A model generated the notes under the pieces. That model was given only the letters and a program-made list of their open reading frames with translations, did not search any database and was not told the DNA's origin. Made by a program: the position numbers and the translations under genes. Below, in pieces: positions 44,292 to 53,515 of a DNA stretch of 64,000 nt; position 1 is the first letter of the stretch, and every line of letters begins with the position of its first letter. Where the stretch lies: positions 186,001-250,000 of the forward strand of contig JADJOR010000002.1 of NCBI GenBank assembly GCA_016713665.1, read 5' to 3'. The DNA is from Deltaproteobacteria bacterium. GTDB taxonomy: Bacteria; Myxococcota_A; UBA9160; UBA4427.

Positions 44292-44846
44292 TCAGCCGTC
44301 CTTTCCCATCCGCTTCCAGAACGCCCCCCAGCTGGGCCACGCCTCCGGGAGCTGGGTCGTCGTCAGCGGATCGTGGTCGAGGCCGGCGCCTGCGCGCGGG
44401 CGCTCGAGGGCGTCGACGATGTAGTAGCGGTGGAACTTGCGGCGCTCGAAGTACCACTCGCCGTCGATCCGGACGTAGCGATCCCAGTACTGCAGGACGC
44501 CGACCTGCCAGAGGCCCGCATCCGGGCGCTCGAGCTCGTCCCGGACCTGGACGACGCCCCGGGCATGGTCCGCGTCGTCGAAGTCGACGACGTGGTTCCC
44601 GATCAGGTGGACCGACGTCCGCATCGCGCTCATGGTCTGCGAGAACCAGCGGTGGAGCGCCGCGCGCCCGCGCTCGTCGCGGCCGACGCGCACGTCCTCG
44701 GGAAAGAGCTGGACGAGGGTGTCCATGTCGCGGGTATCGAGGCAGAGCGCATAACGGAAGGCGAGCTGGCGGATCGCGGCGAGGGACTCCATCCGGTCGA
44801 GGCGCTCCTCGACGGTCGCGGGCTGCCAGGGGCCGAGTCGGGACAT
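44292..44846 (-). CDS. NTF2/SnoaL-like protein
   Basis: A 184-residue SnoaL-like protein: ERLDRMESLAAIRQLAFRYA, LDTRDMDTLVQLFPEDVRVG (the family's helix-turn with Asp and Arg), WFSQTMSAMRTSVHLIGNHVV, and a strand pair DRYVRIDGEWYFERRKFHRYY. This subgroup is commonly annotated as a 3-phenylpropionate/cinnamate-type or bile-acid-dehydratase-like small subunit, but no partner is nearby. ATG 44846. Fourth of the five NTF2-like proteins here. Confidence 0.8.
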   Translation of the reverse strand: MSRLGPWQPATVEERLDRMESLAAIRQLAFRYALCLDTRDMDTLVQLFPEDVRVGRDERGRAALHRWFSQTMSAMRTSVHLIGNHVVDFDDADHARGVVQVRDELERPDAGLWQVGVLQYWDRYVRIDGEWYFERRKFHRYYIVDALERPRAGAGLDHDPLTTTQLPEAWPSWGAFWKRMGKDG

Positions 44847-45047
44847 GGAGGGTCGTTCTCCGGGGAGCGTGTGGCAGGGCGGGGTCGTTTCGCTTCCGAA
44901 ACGGCGCGCCCGGCTTCGAGGGCGGCGAGAAAACCCGGGCAGACTAGCGAGTGTCCATGGCCGGGACCCGCGCGAAGGGGGATCCTCCGCGGCGGGCCGT
45001 GATCGGCGTGCACCGGATCGAAGCGAACGGGACCAGGGGAGCTCTCC

Positions 45048-48000
45048 ATGCGATTTTTCTCGGCCTTTCGCTTCGAACGGGGGATCGTCGCGTTCGCCCT
45101 GGGGCTGATCTCGGCGATGGCGGCGCCGGCCGAGCCCCTCGCGCGGGGGGATGTGCCCGAGCCGCTGCGACCCTGGGTCGATTGGGTGCTCGCCGGTCAC
45201 GAGGACGCGGTCTGTCCGTTTCTCCAGGGCGAGGGCGCGCGGGTCTGCCTCTGGCCCGGCCGCCTCGCTCTCGAGCTCGACGGGAAGGGCGGGCGATTCC
45301 GTCAGGAGGTCTTCGCGGCGCGGGCGGTCGACGTCGCGCTGCCGGGGGGCGCCGGACCGGTCTGGCCCGAGGACGTGAAGGTCGACGGCGAGCGCGCGCC
45401 GGTCGTCGAGCTCGGCGCTCGGCCGCACGTCCGTCTCGCCGCCGGGACGCGCACGCTCGAGGGGCGCTTTGCGTGGTCGGAGCTGCCGCCGGGGCTCTCG
45501 CTCCCGAGCGAGATCGGCCTCGTCGAGCTCGTGCTCGACGGGCGGCGCGTCGAACGGCCGCGGCGCGATGCGGAGGGGACGTTATGGCTGCGGGCGGCGA
45601 GCGAGCCGATCGCGTCCGGGCCCGTCGAGAATCGCGTCGACGTCGAGGTCATGCGGCGCTTCGACGATGCCGTGCCCCCACGGCTGCTCTCGCTCGTCCG
45701 CTTGCGGGTCTCGGGGGAGCCGCGCGAGGAGCGGCTCGGCATCGCGCTTCCGGAGAACTGGCTCGCGACGTCGCTCTCGTCGCCGCTGCCCGCGCGGCTC
45801 GATCCGGACGGGAGGCTTCGCGTCCAGCTGCGGCCCGGCGACTGGACGCTCTCGATCCACGCCCGGCTCGCGAAGCCCTCGCTCGCGTTCGCGCTCCCGA
45901 AGCAGCCCGAAGGGGCGCGCTGGGACGAGAGCGAGGTCTGGTCGGTGGCGCTGGCGCCCGAGCTGCGGCTCGTCGACGTCGCCGGGGCGCCCTCGATCGA
46001 TCCGACCCAGGCCGAGATCCCGCCCGACTGGCACGCGCTCGCGACCTATCGCCTCGATGACGGGACGACTCTCGAGCTCGCCGAGAAGCGGCGGGGCAAC
46101 GAGGGCAGCGCCGGCGATCAGCTGATGCTCGAGCGGATCTGGCTGCTCGATTTCGACGGCGGCGGGACGACGGTCCTCGATCGGCTCAGCGGAACCCTGC
46201 GCCGCTCGCTCCGTGTCGAGATGGCCCCCGGCACCGACCTCGGCCGCGTCGCCCTCGACGGCCGCGATCAGCCGATCACGCGCCGCGCCGACGGCGATCG
46301 CCTCGGCATCGAGACGACTCTTGGACACCTCACCCTCGATGCCGACAGCCGGATTCCGGGAAGCCCGCGCCGACTCAGGGCGGTCGGCTGGGACCATGAC
46401 GTCGATCAGCTCTCGGGCACCCTCATGATTCCCCCCGGCTATCGCCTGCTCCACGCCGGCGGCGTCGACGCCGCGAGCTCGACCTGGGTCTCGCGCTGGG
46501 ACCTGCTCTCGGTCTTCTTCGTGCTGCTGATGACGGTCGTCTGTCTGCGGCTCTTCGGGCTCGTCGGGGCGGCTCTCGCCCTCGCGACGCTGGTGCTGGT
46601 CTGGAACGAGCCCGGCGCACCGATGCGCATCTGGCTCGCTCTCGCCGTCGCCGAGGCGCTGCGGCGCGCCGTCGCCCACGGCCGCTTCGCGCGCTTCGTG
46701 AAGCTCGCCGAAGGCCTCGTTGCGATCGCGATCGTGGTGCTCGCCGTGCCCTTCGCCGTCGCCCAGCTGCGCGGCGGATTCTTTCCGGCGCTCGCGCCCC
46801 ACGGCGACGGCGGTTATTTCGAGGGGGCGAGCTCGCCGATGGCGATGGGCGGCGTCGCGATGGACGAGTCCGTCGTGGCCCAGGAGGCCGTTTCCGAAGC
46901 GGAGCTGGCCGCCGCGCCGCCGATGCCGGCCACCGCTTCGCCCGATCTCACCGACGCGTCCGACCGGATGCAGGCCGTTCGCCGGGAAGCGCGGAAGTCC
47001 GTCGGGGGCGCGCTCGCGAGCCTGAGCGATGCATACGAAGGCGATGGCGCGTCGTACCTGCGGAGCCCGGGGGAGAGCAAGGTTCTCGAGGCCGACCCAT
47101 CGGCGGTGGTGCCGACGGGGCCGGGGCGGCCGGATTGGCGCTGGGAGCGGATCGAGCTGCGCTGGAGCGGGCCGGTGACCCGGGATCATGGGCTCTCGCT
47201 CTGGCTGGTGCCGCCGTGGGCGAACGGGCTGCTCGCGATCCTGCGCGTCGTCGCGGTCGCGGCGCTGCTCGGGCTCTTCGCGCGCTCCGCCCGCGACACG
47301 TTCTTCGCCGAGAGCGGGCTCGGGCCCCTCGGCACGCGGCCCGGGGCGGCGGGGACGGCGGGCGCTGCGTCGGTCGTGACGGCTTCGTTCGCCGCGCTCT
47401 CGACCCTCGTTGCGGTCGCCCTGGCCGTGGGCGCCGCGCCGGCGCCCGCCCGGGCCGACATGCCGACGCCGGAGCTGCTCGAGACGCTGCGGAGCCGGCT
47501 GCTCGAGAATCCGGCCTGCGTGCCGAATTGCGCGGTGCTCTCGCGGCTCGAGGTCGGAGTCGAGCCGGCACGGCTGCGGCTCGTGGCGACGATCGAGGCG
47601 CGCGAGCAGACGGGCGTTCCGCTGCCCGGTGCGGGGCTCGGGGAGACGAGCTGGGTTCCGGAATCGATTCGCGTCGACGGCGTCCGCGCGACGGCGATCC
47701 GCCGAGACGCGAATGGCGTCGTCTGGCTGCGGCTCGCGCGCGGTGCGCATTCGGTCGAGCTCGAGGGGGCGATGCCGCCGCACGAGTCGGTGCAGGTCGC
47801 GCTGCCGATCGCGCCGCGGCGCGCGGCGCTCGTCGGGACGCCGCGCGGTTGGAGCGTCGTCGGCATCGCGCCGGATGGGACGGCGAGCGGCGCGCTCGCG
47901 CTCGTGCGGGAGGCGGCGTCGATCGCGGCTCCGGGCTCGGGCGGTGCGTCGGCATCGGACTCGCCGTCGGGTGCACCGGCGTCGGCGTCGGGAAACGAGG

Positions 48001-49376
48001 ACGCGCAGCTCGAGCCGTCGGTGATCCTGCCCTTCGTCGAGCTGACGCGGCATTTCGAGCTCGGGCTGCGCTGGCAGAGCGAGACGCGGGTCCGGCGGAT
48101 CGCGCCGCTCGACGGGCCGATGGTGCTCGAGATTCCGCTCATCGCGGGGGAGTCGGTGACGACGGCGGGGATCCGGGTCGAGAACGGCGTCGCGAAGCTC
48201 ACGCTCGCCGCGACCGAGTCGTTCGTGCGTTATTCCTCGACGCTCGAGATCACGAAGGCCATCGACCTCGCGGCGCCGACGGATCGCCCCTGGAGCGAGG
48301 TCTGGCTGCTCTCGGCGGCGCCCGTCTGGCACGTCGACGCGCAAGGCATTGCGCCCGTCGATCGCGTCCACGAGGGCGCGCGCCTGCGCGAGTGGCGGCC
48401 CTGGCCGGGCGAGAAGCTCGCCCTCGCGATCGAGCGCCCCGAGGCCCTCGCGGCGGCGACGCGCACGCTCGACCGCGCGCGGCTCGCTCGCGCCCGGCGC
48501 CCGCGCGACGGACGCGACGCTCGCGCCTCGCTGCGCAGCTCCCAGGGCGGGCAGCACGTCGTGACCCTGCCCGAAGCGGCGGAGCTGACGTCGATCACGA
48601 TCGGCGGTCAGCCGCAGCCGCTGCGTCAGGAGGGCCGCGAAGTGACCGTGACCCTCGCGCCCGGGGCGCGCGACGTCGAGCTCGCCTGGCGTGAGCCTCG
48701 CGGCGTCACGGCGCTCTTTCGCGGGAGCGAGGTCGGGCTCGGAGCCGAGGCGGTGAACGCGTCGGTCGAGATCGCGGTGCCCGAGAATCGCTGGCTCCTC
48801 TACGCGCAGGGGCCGCGGCTCGGCCCTTCGGTCCTGTTCTGGTCGACGCTCTTCGTCGTCGCGGGCCTCGCGTGGATCCTCGGTCGAGTCGGGCTCACCC
48901 CTTTGCGCGCCCACCACTGGCTGCTGCTCGGCCTCGGCCTGACCCAGGCGCCGCTCTTCGCGGGGGCGCTCGTCGTCGTCTGGTTCCTGGCCCTCGCCCT
49001 GCGCGGCCGCTTCGCGGAGCGCCTGTGCAGCGTGCATCCGATCCTGTTCCGCGCGCTGCAGGTCGCGCTCGCGGGCCTCACCCTCGCCGCCGCCCTCGCC
49101 CTGCTCGACGCGATCGCGACGGGGCTGCTCGGGACGCCCGACATGCGCGTCGCGGGCAACGACTCGAGTGCCAGCCTCCTGCGCTGGTACGTCGATCGCA
49201 GCGCCTCGGCGCTGCCCCGGCCGGGGATGTTCTCGCTCTCGCTCTGGTTCTACCGGGGCGTGATGCTCGCCTGGTCGATGTGGCTCGCCCTCGCGCTGGT
49301 CGACTGGGCGCGCTGGGGCTTCGGGCAATGGAGTCGCGGCGGGGTCTTCACGGCGGATCGGGAGGGCGCGGTCTAG
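45048..49376 (+). CDS. Large exported membrane protein with internal duplication
   Basis: A 1442-residue protein: signal peptide, a long periplasmic strand-rich region, membrane helices about residues 484-580, a low-complexity loop, a helix near 725-745, a second signal-like segment near 785-800, then a second long extracytoplasmic region, and four or so helices at the C-terminus (about 1260-1430). The two soluble regions look homologous: WPEDVKVDGERAP against VPESIRVDGVRAT, and ESEVWSVALAPELRLVDVAG against WSEVWLLSAAPVWHVDAQG. So it seems to be a duplicated module of unknown function. There is no known catalytic motif. ATG 45048 follows AGGGGAGC. Confidence 0.75.
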   Translation: MRFFSAFRFERGIVAFALGLISAMAAPAEPLARGDVPEPLRPWVDWVLAGHEDAVCPFLQGEGARVCLWPGRLALELDGKGGRFRQEVFAARAVDVALPGGAGPVWPEDVKVDGERAPVVELGARPHVRLAAGTRTLEGRFAWSELPPGLSLPSEIGLVELVLDGRRVERPRRDAEGTLWLRAASEPIASGPVENRVDVEVMRRFDDAVPPRLLSLVRLRVSGEPREERLGIALPENWLATSLSSPLPARLDPDGRLRVQLRPGDWTLSIHARLAKPSLAFALPKQPEGARWDESEVWSVALAPELRLVDVAGAPSIDPTQAEIPPDWHALATYRLDDGTTLELAEKRRGNEGSAGDQLMLERIWLLDFDGGGTTVLDRLSGTLRRSLRVEMAPGTDLGRVALDGRDQPITRRADGDRLGIETTLGHLTLDADSRIPGSPRRLRAVGWDHDVDQLSGTLMIPPGYRLLHAGGVDAASSTWVSRWDLLSVFFVLLMTVVCLRLFGLVGAALALATLVLVWNEPGAPMRIWLALAVAEALRRAVAHGRFARFVKLAEGLVAIAIVVLAVPFAVAQLRGGFFPALAPHGDGGYFEGASSPMAMGGVAMDESVVAQEAVSEAELAAAPPMPATASPDLTDASDRMQAVRREARKSVGGALASLSDAYEGDGASYLRSPGESKVLEADPSAVVPTGPGRPDWRWERIELRWSGPVTRDHGLSLWLVPPWANGLLAILRVVAVAALLGLFARSARDTFFAESGLGPLGTRPGAAGTAGAASVVTASFAALSTLVAVALAVGAAPAPARADMPTPELLETLRSRLLENPACVPNCAVLSRLEVGVEPARLRLVATIEAREQTGVPLPGAGLGETSWVPESIRVDGVRATAIRRDANGVVWLRLARGAHSVELEGAMPPHESVQVALPIAPRRAALVGTPRGWSVVGIAPDGTASGALALVREAASIAAPGSGGASASDSPSGAPASASGNEDAQLEPSVILPFVELTRHFELGLRWQSETRVRRIAPLDGPMVLEIPLIAGESVTTAGIRVENGVAKLTLAATESFVRYSSTLEITKAIDLAAPTDRPWSEVWLLSAAPVWHVDAQGIAPVDRVHEGARLREWRPWPGEKLALAIERPEALAAATRTLDRARLARARRPRDGRDARASLRSSQGGQHVVTLPEAAELTSITIGGQPQPLRQEGREVTVTLAPGARDVELAWREPRGVTALFRGSEVGLGAEAVNASVEIAVPENRWLLYAQGPRLGPSVLFWSTLFVVAGLAWILGRVGLTPLRAHHWLLLGLGLTQAPLFAGALVVVWFLALALRGRFAERLCSVHPILFRALQVALAGLTLAAALALLDAIATGLLGTPDMRVAGNDSSASLLRWYVDRSASALPRPGMFSLSLWFYRGVMLAWSMWLALALVDWARWGFGQWSRGGVFTADREGAV

Positions 49377-49424
49377 GTTTTCCGATTGACCCGCGAGCCG
49401 GGAGCGCCGATCCTCGCGAGGCAG

Positions 49425-50480
49425 ATGAACAACGCGATGTCGAGTCAGGCGAACGAAGACCACGGCCAGCGCCTGCGCGCGGGCCGCCTCGCGCTCGGCG
49501 TCGGGATCGCCGTCTTCGCGGGCAAGCTGCTCGCCTACGCGGTGACCGGCTCGAACGCGATCTTCGCCGACGCGATGGAGTCGACGGTCAACGTCGTCGC
49601 CGCCGGCATGCTCCTCTTCGCGCTGATCCTCGCGGCAAAGCCCCCCGATCGCGACCATCCCTACGGCCACGGCCGCGTCGAGTTCCTCTCCGCCGCCCTC
49701 GAAGGCACCGCGATCACCGTCGCCGCCCTCCTCATCATGGCCTCGAGCGTCCGCGACCTGCTGGCCGGGCCGAAGGTCCAGAACCTCGACCTCGGCCTCG
49801 GTCTCACGATCGCGTTCACCCTCGTGAACTTCCTGCTCGGCCGTCATCTCGTCCGCGTCGGCGAGCGGACCCGCTCGATGGCGCTCGTCGCCGACGGCCG
49901 CCACATCCTGACCGACGTCTGGACCAGCGGCGGCGTCGTCGCGGGGCTCGGCGTCGTCCGCCTGACCGGCTGGGTCTGGGCGGATCCCCTCGTCGCGATC
50001 GTGCTCGCGATCAACGTCGTCCGCGAGGGCTGGGTCCTGCTGCGGGGCGCGGTCGGCGGATTGATGGACCAGGTCGACGAGGAGACTCTCGATGACGTCG
50101 TGCGGGTCCTCGACGCGGAGCGCGGTGACGCCCTGATCGACGCCCACGGCCTGCGCAGCTGGCGCTCCGGGTCGCGGCGCCACGTCGACGTCCATGTCGC
50201 GGTCCCGCGTTATTTCGACGTCGAGCGCGTCCACCGGATCCACGATCGGATCGAAGCGGCGCTCTTCGTCGGCGAGAGCCAGCCCGGCGACGTCGTCGTC
50301 CACTTCGATCCCTGCGACGACTCGCTCTGCCGCCACTGCCGAGTGGGCGATTGTCCGATCCGCAAGGCGCGCTTCGAGGAGGCGTTCGTCTTCGATCGGG
50401 AGCGGCTGACGCGCGAGGACGTGGCGAGCCACGGCGGAGCCGACCGCGACTCGACTACCCGCTCGGAAGCGGCTCGCTAA
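49425..50480 (+). CDS. Cation diffusion facilitator transporter with Cys-rich tail
   Basis: CDF-family metal/H+ antiporter of about 351 residues with six membrane helices. TM2 holds SNAIFADAMESTVNVV (metal-site Asp), the YGHGRVEF loop follows, and TM5 holds DGRHILTDVWTSGG with the His/Asp pair. A cytosolic C-terminal domain includes RRHVDVHVAVP, then an unusual Cys cluster C-x4-C-x2-C-x4-C (about residues 300-313). It probably exports Zn, Fe, Co or Mn. The start is uncertain: ATG 49425, TTG 49386 and ATG 49437 are in frame. The PhyH-like gene follows 9 bases later. Confidence 0.88.
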   Translation: MNNAMSSQANEDHGQRLRAGRLALGVGIAVFAGKLLAYAVTGSNAIFADAMESTVNVVAAGMLLFALILAAKPPDRDHPYGHGRVEFLSAALEGTAITVAALLIMASSVRDLLAGPKVQNLDLGLGLTIAFTLVNFLLGRHLVRVGERTRSMALVADGRHILTDVWTSGGVVAGLGVVRLTGWVWADPLVAIVLAINVVREGWVLLRGAVGGLMDQVDEETLDDVVRVLDAERGDALIDAHGLRSWRSGSRRHVDVHVAVPRYFDVERVHRIHDRIEAALFVGESQPGDVVVHFDPCDDSLCRHCRVGDCPIRKARFEEAFVFDRERLTREDVASHGGADRDSTTRSEAAR

Positions 50481-50489
50481 CGTCCTCGA

Positions 50490-51350
50490 ATGGGCGATCC
50501 CAACCCGAACCAACTGGCCGCGGATGCGCCCGACCTCGCCCGGGAGGTCGCGGCGAGGGTCGAGCGTGACGGTCATGCAATCCTGACCGGGGTCCTCGAC
50601 GCGGATCGCTGCCGCGCGCTGGTCGACGAGATCGATCGCATCGAGCGGGACTTCTCGATCCCGTTCGGGAAGAACGAGTTCGAAGGCTTCCGGACCCGGC
50701 GCATCTTCAATCTGATCGCGCGGGGGCCGCGCTTCCGCGAGCTCGTCCTCGAGCCCGCCGTGCTGGCCTCGGTCGAGGCGATCCTCGGCGAGGGCTTCCT
50801 GCTCTCGGGCACGACCTCGATGCACATCGGTCCCGGGGAGACGCCCCAGCTCCTGCATCCCGACGACGGCATGGTCTCACTGCCGCGGCCGCATCCGGCG
50901 ACGATGGTGACGACGCTCTGGGCGCTCTCCGAGTTCACGAAGGACAACGGGGCGACGCGCTTCGTCCCGGGCTCCCACAAGCGCGCGGGCTTCGTCCCGA
51001 CGCCGGCGGAGGAGGCGGCGGAGGCGATCTGCGCCGAGATGCCGGCCGGGAGCGTGCTGGTGCTCCACGCGTCGCTCTGGCACGGGGGCGGGCCCAACAC
51101 GACGCGCGACGTCGAGCGCTATGGGCTCTCGATCCAGTACGTCGCCGGATGGTGTCGCCAGCAGCAGAACCTGATGCTCGGGACGCCGAGGGAGGTCGTC
51201 GCGAGCTACCCGCGCCGGCTCCAGGAGCTGCTCGGCTACTCGCTCTACAAGAACGTGATGGGCCATGTCGACCGCGAGCATCCGCTGCGGCTGCTCGGCG
51301 TCGAGATCGAGCCGGAGATGGTCTGGGACAAGGTCGGGCGGAAGGCCTAG
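50490..51350 (+). CDS. Phytanoyl-CoA dioxygenase family protein
   Basis: A 286-residue Fe(II)/2-oxoglutarate oxygenase of the PhyH type. The metal-binding HxD is in LLHPDDGMVS near residue 129, and the distal His in SLWHGGGPN near residue 197; the 2-oxoglutarate-binding Arg would be in the following TTRDVERYG. FVPGSHKRAGF is a family hallmark. It hydroxylates an acyl-CoA, amino acid or small-molecule side chain. Start ATG 50490. It ends on the CTAG that also carries the stop of the convergent hydrolase gene. Confidence 0.88.
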   Translation: MGDPNPNQLAADAPDLAREVAARVERDGHAILTGVLDADRCRALVDEIDRIERDFSIPFGKNEFEGFRTRRIFNLIARGPRFRELVLEPAVLASVEAILGEGFLLSGTTSMHIGPGETPQLLHPDDGMVSLPRPHPATMVTTLWALSEFTKDNGATRFVPGSHKRAGFVPTPAEEAAEAICAEMPAGSVLVLHASLWHGGGPNTTRDVERYGLSIQYVAGWCRQQQNLMLGTPREVVASYPRRLQELLGYSLYKNVMGHVDREHPLRLLGVEIEPEMVWDKVGRKA

Positions 51351-52213
51351 CGCCGAAGCGTCGGCTTGACGTCGTTCTCGAGGAACCCGATCACCGCATT
51401 CGAGAACACGTCGTTCTGGTCGCCGGCCACCATATGGGCCGCGTCCTTCACGTCGGCGAGCTTCGCGTGCGGGATGCGCCGCAGGAAGTCCTGCACGCCT
51501 TCCTCGGTCACGACGTCCGAGAGCTTGCCGCGGACGAGCAGGGTCGGGACCCGGATATGCGACAGCGCGACCTCGAAGAGGTCCTCGAAGTCGGCGCCCG
51601 GGACCTCGGTTCCGTCGCGCAGCATGAAGCGCGGATCCCAGTGCCAGTACCAGCGGCCGTCGCTCTTGAGGCGCAGGACCTTCTGCAGGCCGGCGGGATT
51701 CGCCTTGCGCTTGCGGTTCGGGGTGTAGGCGGCGATCGCGGCGGCGGCCTCGTCGAGGGAGGCGAAGCCGCCGATGCCCGACATCATGAAGTCCTTGATG
51801 CGGTCGATGCCTTCGGGGTTGGTCTGATGGGTGATGTCGACGATCACGAGGCCCGAGGACACGACGCGATCCGAGTTGCCCTCCGCGAGGATCGCCGACA
51901 CGCCGCCGAGGGACGCGCCGACGATCACGGGCGGGCGGCCGAGCTGATCGCAGACGCAGATGCAGTCGGCCGCATAGCTCGTGAAGGAATAGTCGCCGTT
52001 CGCAGCCCAGCTGCTGTCGCCGTGGCCCCGCAGATCCATCGAGACTGCGCGCCAGCCCGCGCGCGCGAGCGCCTCGGCCGTCCCGCCCCAGGCGTGGCGC
52101 GTCTGGCCGCCGCCGTGGAGCAGCAGGACCGGCCAGGCGTCGGGCTCGCCCCAGACCTCGGCCGTGAGCGAGAGCCCCTCGAAGCCCTGGAAGCGGGTGA
52201 TCGTCGACTGCAT
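51347..52213 (-). CDS. Alpha/beta hydrolase
   Basis: A 288-residue alpha/beta hydrolase: VLLLHGGGQTRHAW (oxyanion region), nucleophile elbow VIVGASLGGVSA near residue 99 (GASLG rather than GHSxG), an acid residue near LLVRGKLSDVV, and catalytic His in DAAHMVAGDQND near residue 262. An esterase, epoxide-hydrolase-like or acyl-CoA thioesterase function is possible. It is the third gene of the operon after DUF35 and thiolase, with a 6-base gap. It shares the CTAG stop with the convergent PhyH gene. Confidence 0.88.
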   Translation of the reverse strand: MQSTITRFQGFEGLSLTAEVWGEPDAWPVLLLHGGGQTRHAWGGTAEALARAGWRAVSMDLRGHGDSSWAANGDYSFTSYAADCICVCDQLGRPPVIVGASLGGVSAILAEGNSDRVVSSGLVIVDITHQTNPEGIDRIKDFMMSGIGGFASLDEAAAAIAAYTPNRKRKANPAGLQKVLRLKSDGRWYWHWDPRFMLRDGTEVPGADFEDLFEVALSHIRVPTLLVRGKLSDVVTEEGVQDFLRRIPHAKLADVKDAAHMVAGDQNDVFSNAVIGFLENDVKPTLRR

Positions 52214-52219
52214 CGCGGG

Positions 52220-53425
52220 CTAGGCCGCGCTCTTCTCGAGGATGTGGACGCCGCAGGCGGAGCCGAGGCCGATGACGTGGGCCAGCCCGACCTTCGCCCC
52301 CTGGATCTGGCGGTCGCCCGCCTCGCCGCGCAGGTGATGACAGATCTCCCAGATGTTGGCGATGCCGGTCGCCGCGATCGGATGGCCCTTCGACTCGAGG
52401 CCGCCCGACACGTTCACCGGCATCTTGCCCGTCCGCCACGTCGCCCCCGACTTGAAGAAGTCGACGGCACCGCCTTCCGGGCAGAGCATCAGGTTGTCGT
52501 AGTGGACGAGCTCGGCCGTCGCGAAGCAGTCGTGGAGCTCGACGAGATCGAGATCGTCCGGGCCGATGCCCGCCTTCTCGTAGGCCTGCTTCGCCGCCAT
52601 GCGCGTCAGCGTGTTCACGTCCGGCAGGACCTGACAGGCCTCCTGGTAGGGATCCGAGGTCAGGATCGAGGCCGAGATCTTGACCGCGCGGCGCTGCTGC
52701 TCCTTCGAGAGCGTGCGCAGCTTCGAGCCGCTGACGACGACCGCTGCCGCTGCGCCGTCGCAGTTGGCGGAGCACATCGGCCGCGTGTTGGGGTAGGCGA
52801 TCATGATGTCGCCCATGATCTCCTCGAGCGTCATCTTCTTCGTGTAGGCCGCGAGCGGGTTCAGGGTCGAATGCGAGTGGTTCTTCTCCGAGATCTGGGC
52901 GAAGAGCTCGAAGTTCGCGCCGCCGTAGCGGTGGCCGTACTCCATGCCGATCTGGGCGAAGACGCCGGGCATCGTGTCCGTGCCGATGCGTCCGTCGACC
53001 GGGGCGACGGCGCCGTAGCGGCCCGAGCGCTGCCAGGTGTCGCCGTCTTCCTTGCGCGCGCCGCCCGCGAGCAGGCCGACGCCCGCCAGCTTCTCGACGC
53101 CGACCGCGATCCCGAAGTCCGCTTCGCCCGACTTGACCGTCAGGTAGGCCACGCGCAGAGCCGTCGCGCCCGTCGCACAGGCGTTCGACACGTTGTAGGC
53201 CGGGATGCCGGTCTGGCCGATCTGCTTCTGGATCTCCTGGGCGATCGGTCGCGCGCCGCCCATCAGGTTGCCCGCGGCGAGCACGCCCATGTCCTTCATC
53301 GAGACGCCGCCGTCCTTGAGCGCGCCGAGGGCCGCCTCGGTCGCGAGGTCGAGGACGTCCTTGTCCTTGTGCTTGCCGAACTGCGTCATCGTGATGCCGA
53401 GGATGTAGATGTCGTCGGTGGCCAT
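52220..53425 (-). CDS. Thiolase/lipid-transfer (SCP-x-like) protein
   Basis: A 401-residue thiolase of the lipid-transfer subgroup (acetyl-CoA acetyltransferase-like). The nucleophilic Cys is in SNACATGATALR near residue 83; the His of DLVELHDCFATAEL and the GGLESKGHPIAATG segment complete the active site. The second catalytic Cys region is GLGSACGVHI near the end. Such thiolases act with DUF35 partners in steroid/acyl side-chain cleavage (retro-Claisen or aldol). It begins ATG 53425, downstream of the DUF35 gene and upstream of the hydrolase. Confidence 0.9.
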   Translation of the reverse strand: MATDDIYILGITMTQFGKHKDKDVLDLATEAALGALKDGGVSMKDMGVLAAGNLMGGARPIAQEIQKQIGQTGIPAYNVSNACATGATALRVAYLTVKSGEADFGIAVGVEKLAGVGLLAGGARKEDGDTWQRSGRYGAVAPVDGRIGTDTMPGVFAQIGMEYGHRYGGANFELFAQISEKNHSHSTLNPLAAYTKKMTLEEIMGDIMIAYPNTRPMCSANCDGAAAAVVVSGSKLRTLSKEQQRRAVKISASILTSDPYQEACQVLPDVNTLTRMAAKQAYEKAGIGPDDLDLVELHDCFATAELVHYDNLMLCPEGGAVDFFKSGATWRTGKMPVNVSGGLESKGHPIAATGIANIWEICHHLRGEAGDRQIQGAKVGLAHVIGLGSACGVHILEKSAA

Positions 53426-53515
53426 GGTCGGTTCCTTTCGGCGGCGCCTGCGTCTTCGAGTGGCGCTCGCGGTTCGAATCGCTCTCCGTCGGGGCGACGG
53501 GGGCGGGCTCGGGTG

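Noticed and set aside
45582..50858. 1758-residue open frame on the minus strand across the membrane-protein and CDF genes
   Set aside because: Antisense shadow with low-complexity Arg/Glu/Asp composition and no motif; plus-strand genes have signal peptides, helices and family motifs.
53471..53480. GGTTCGAATC resembling a tRNA T-loop
   Set aside because: No acceptor stem, anticodon arm or paired T stem of proper length around it.
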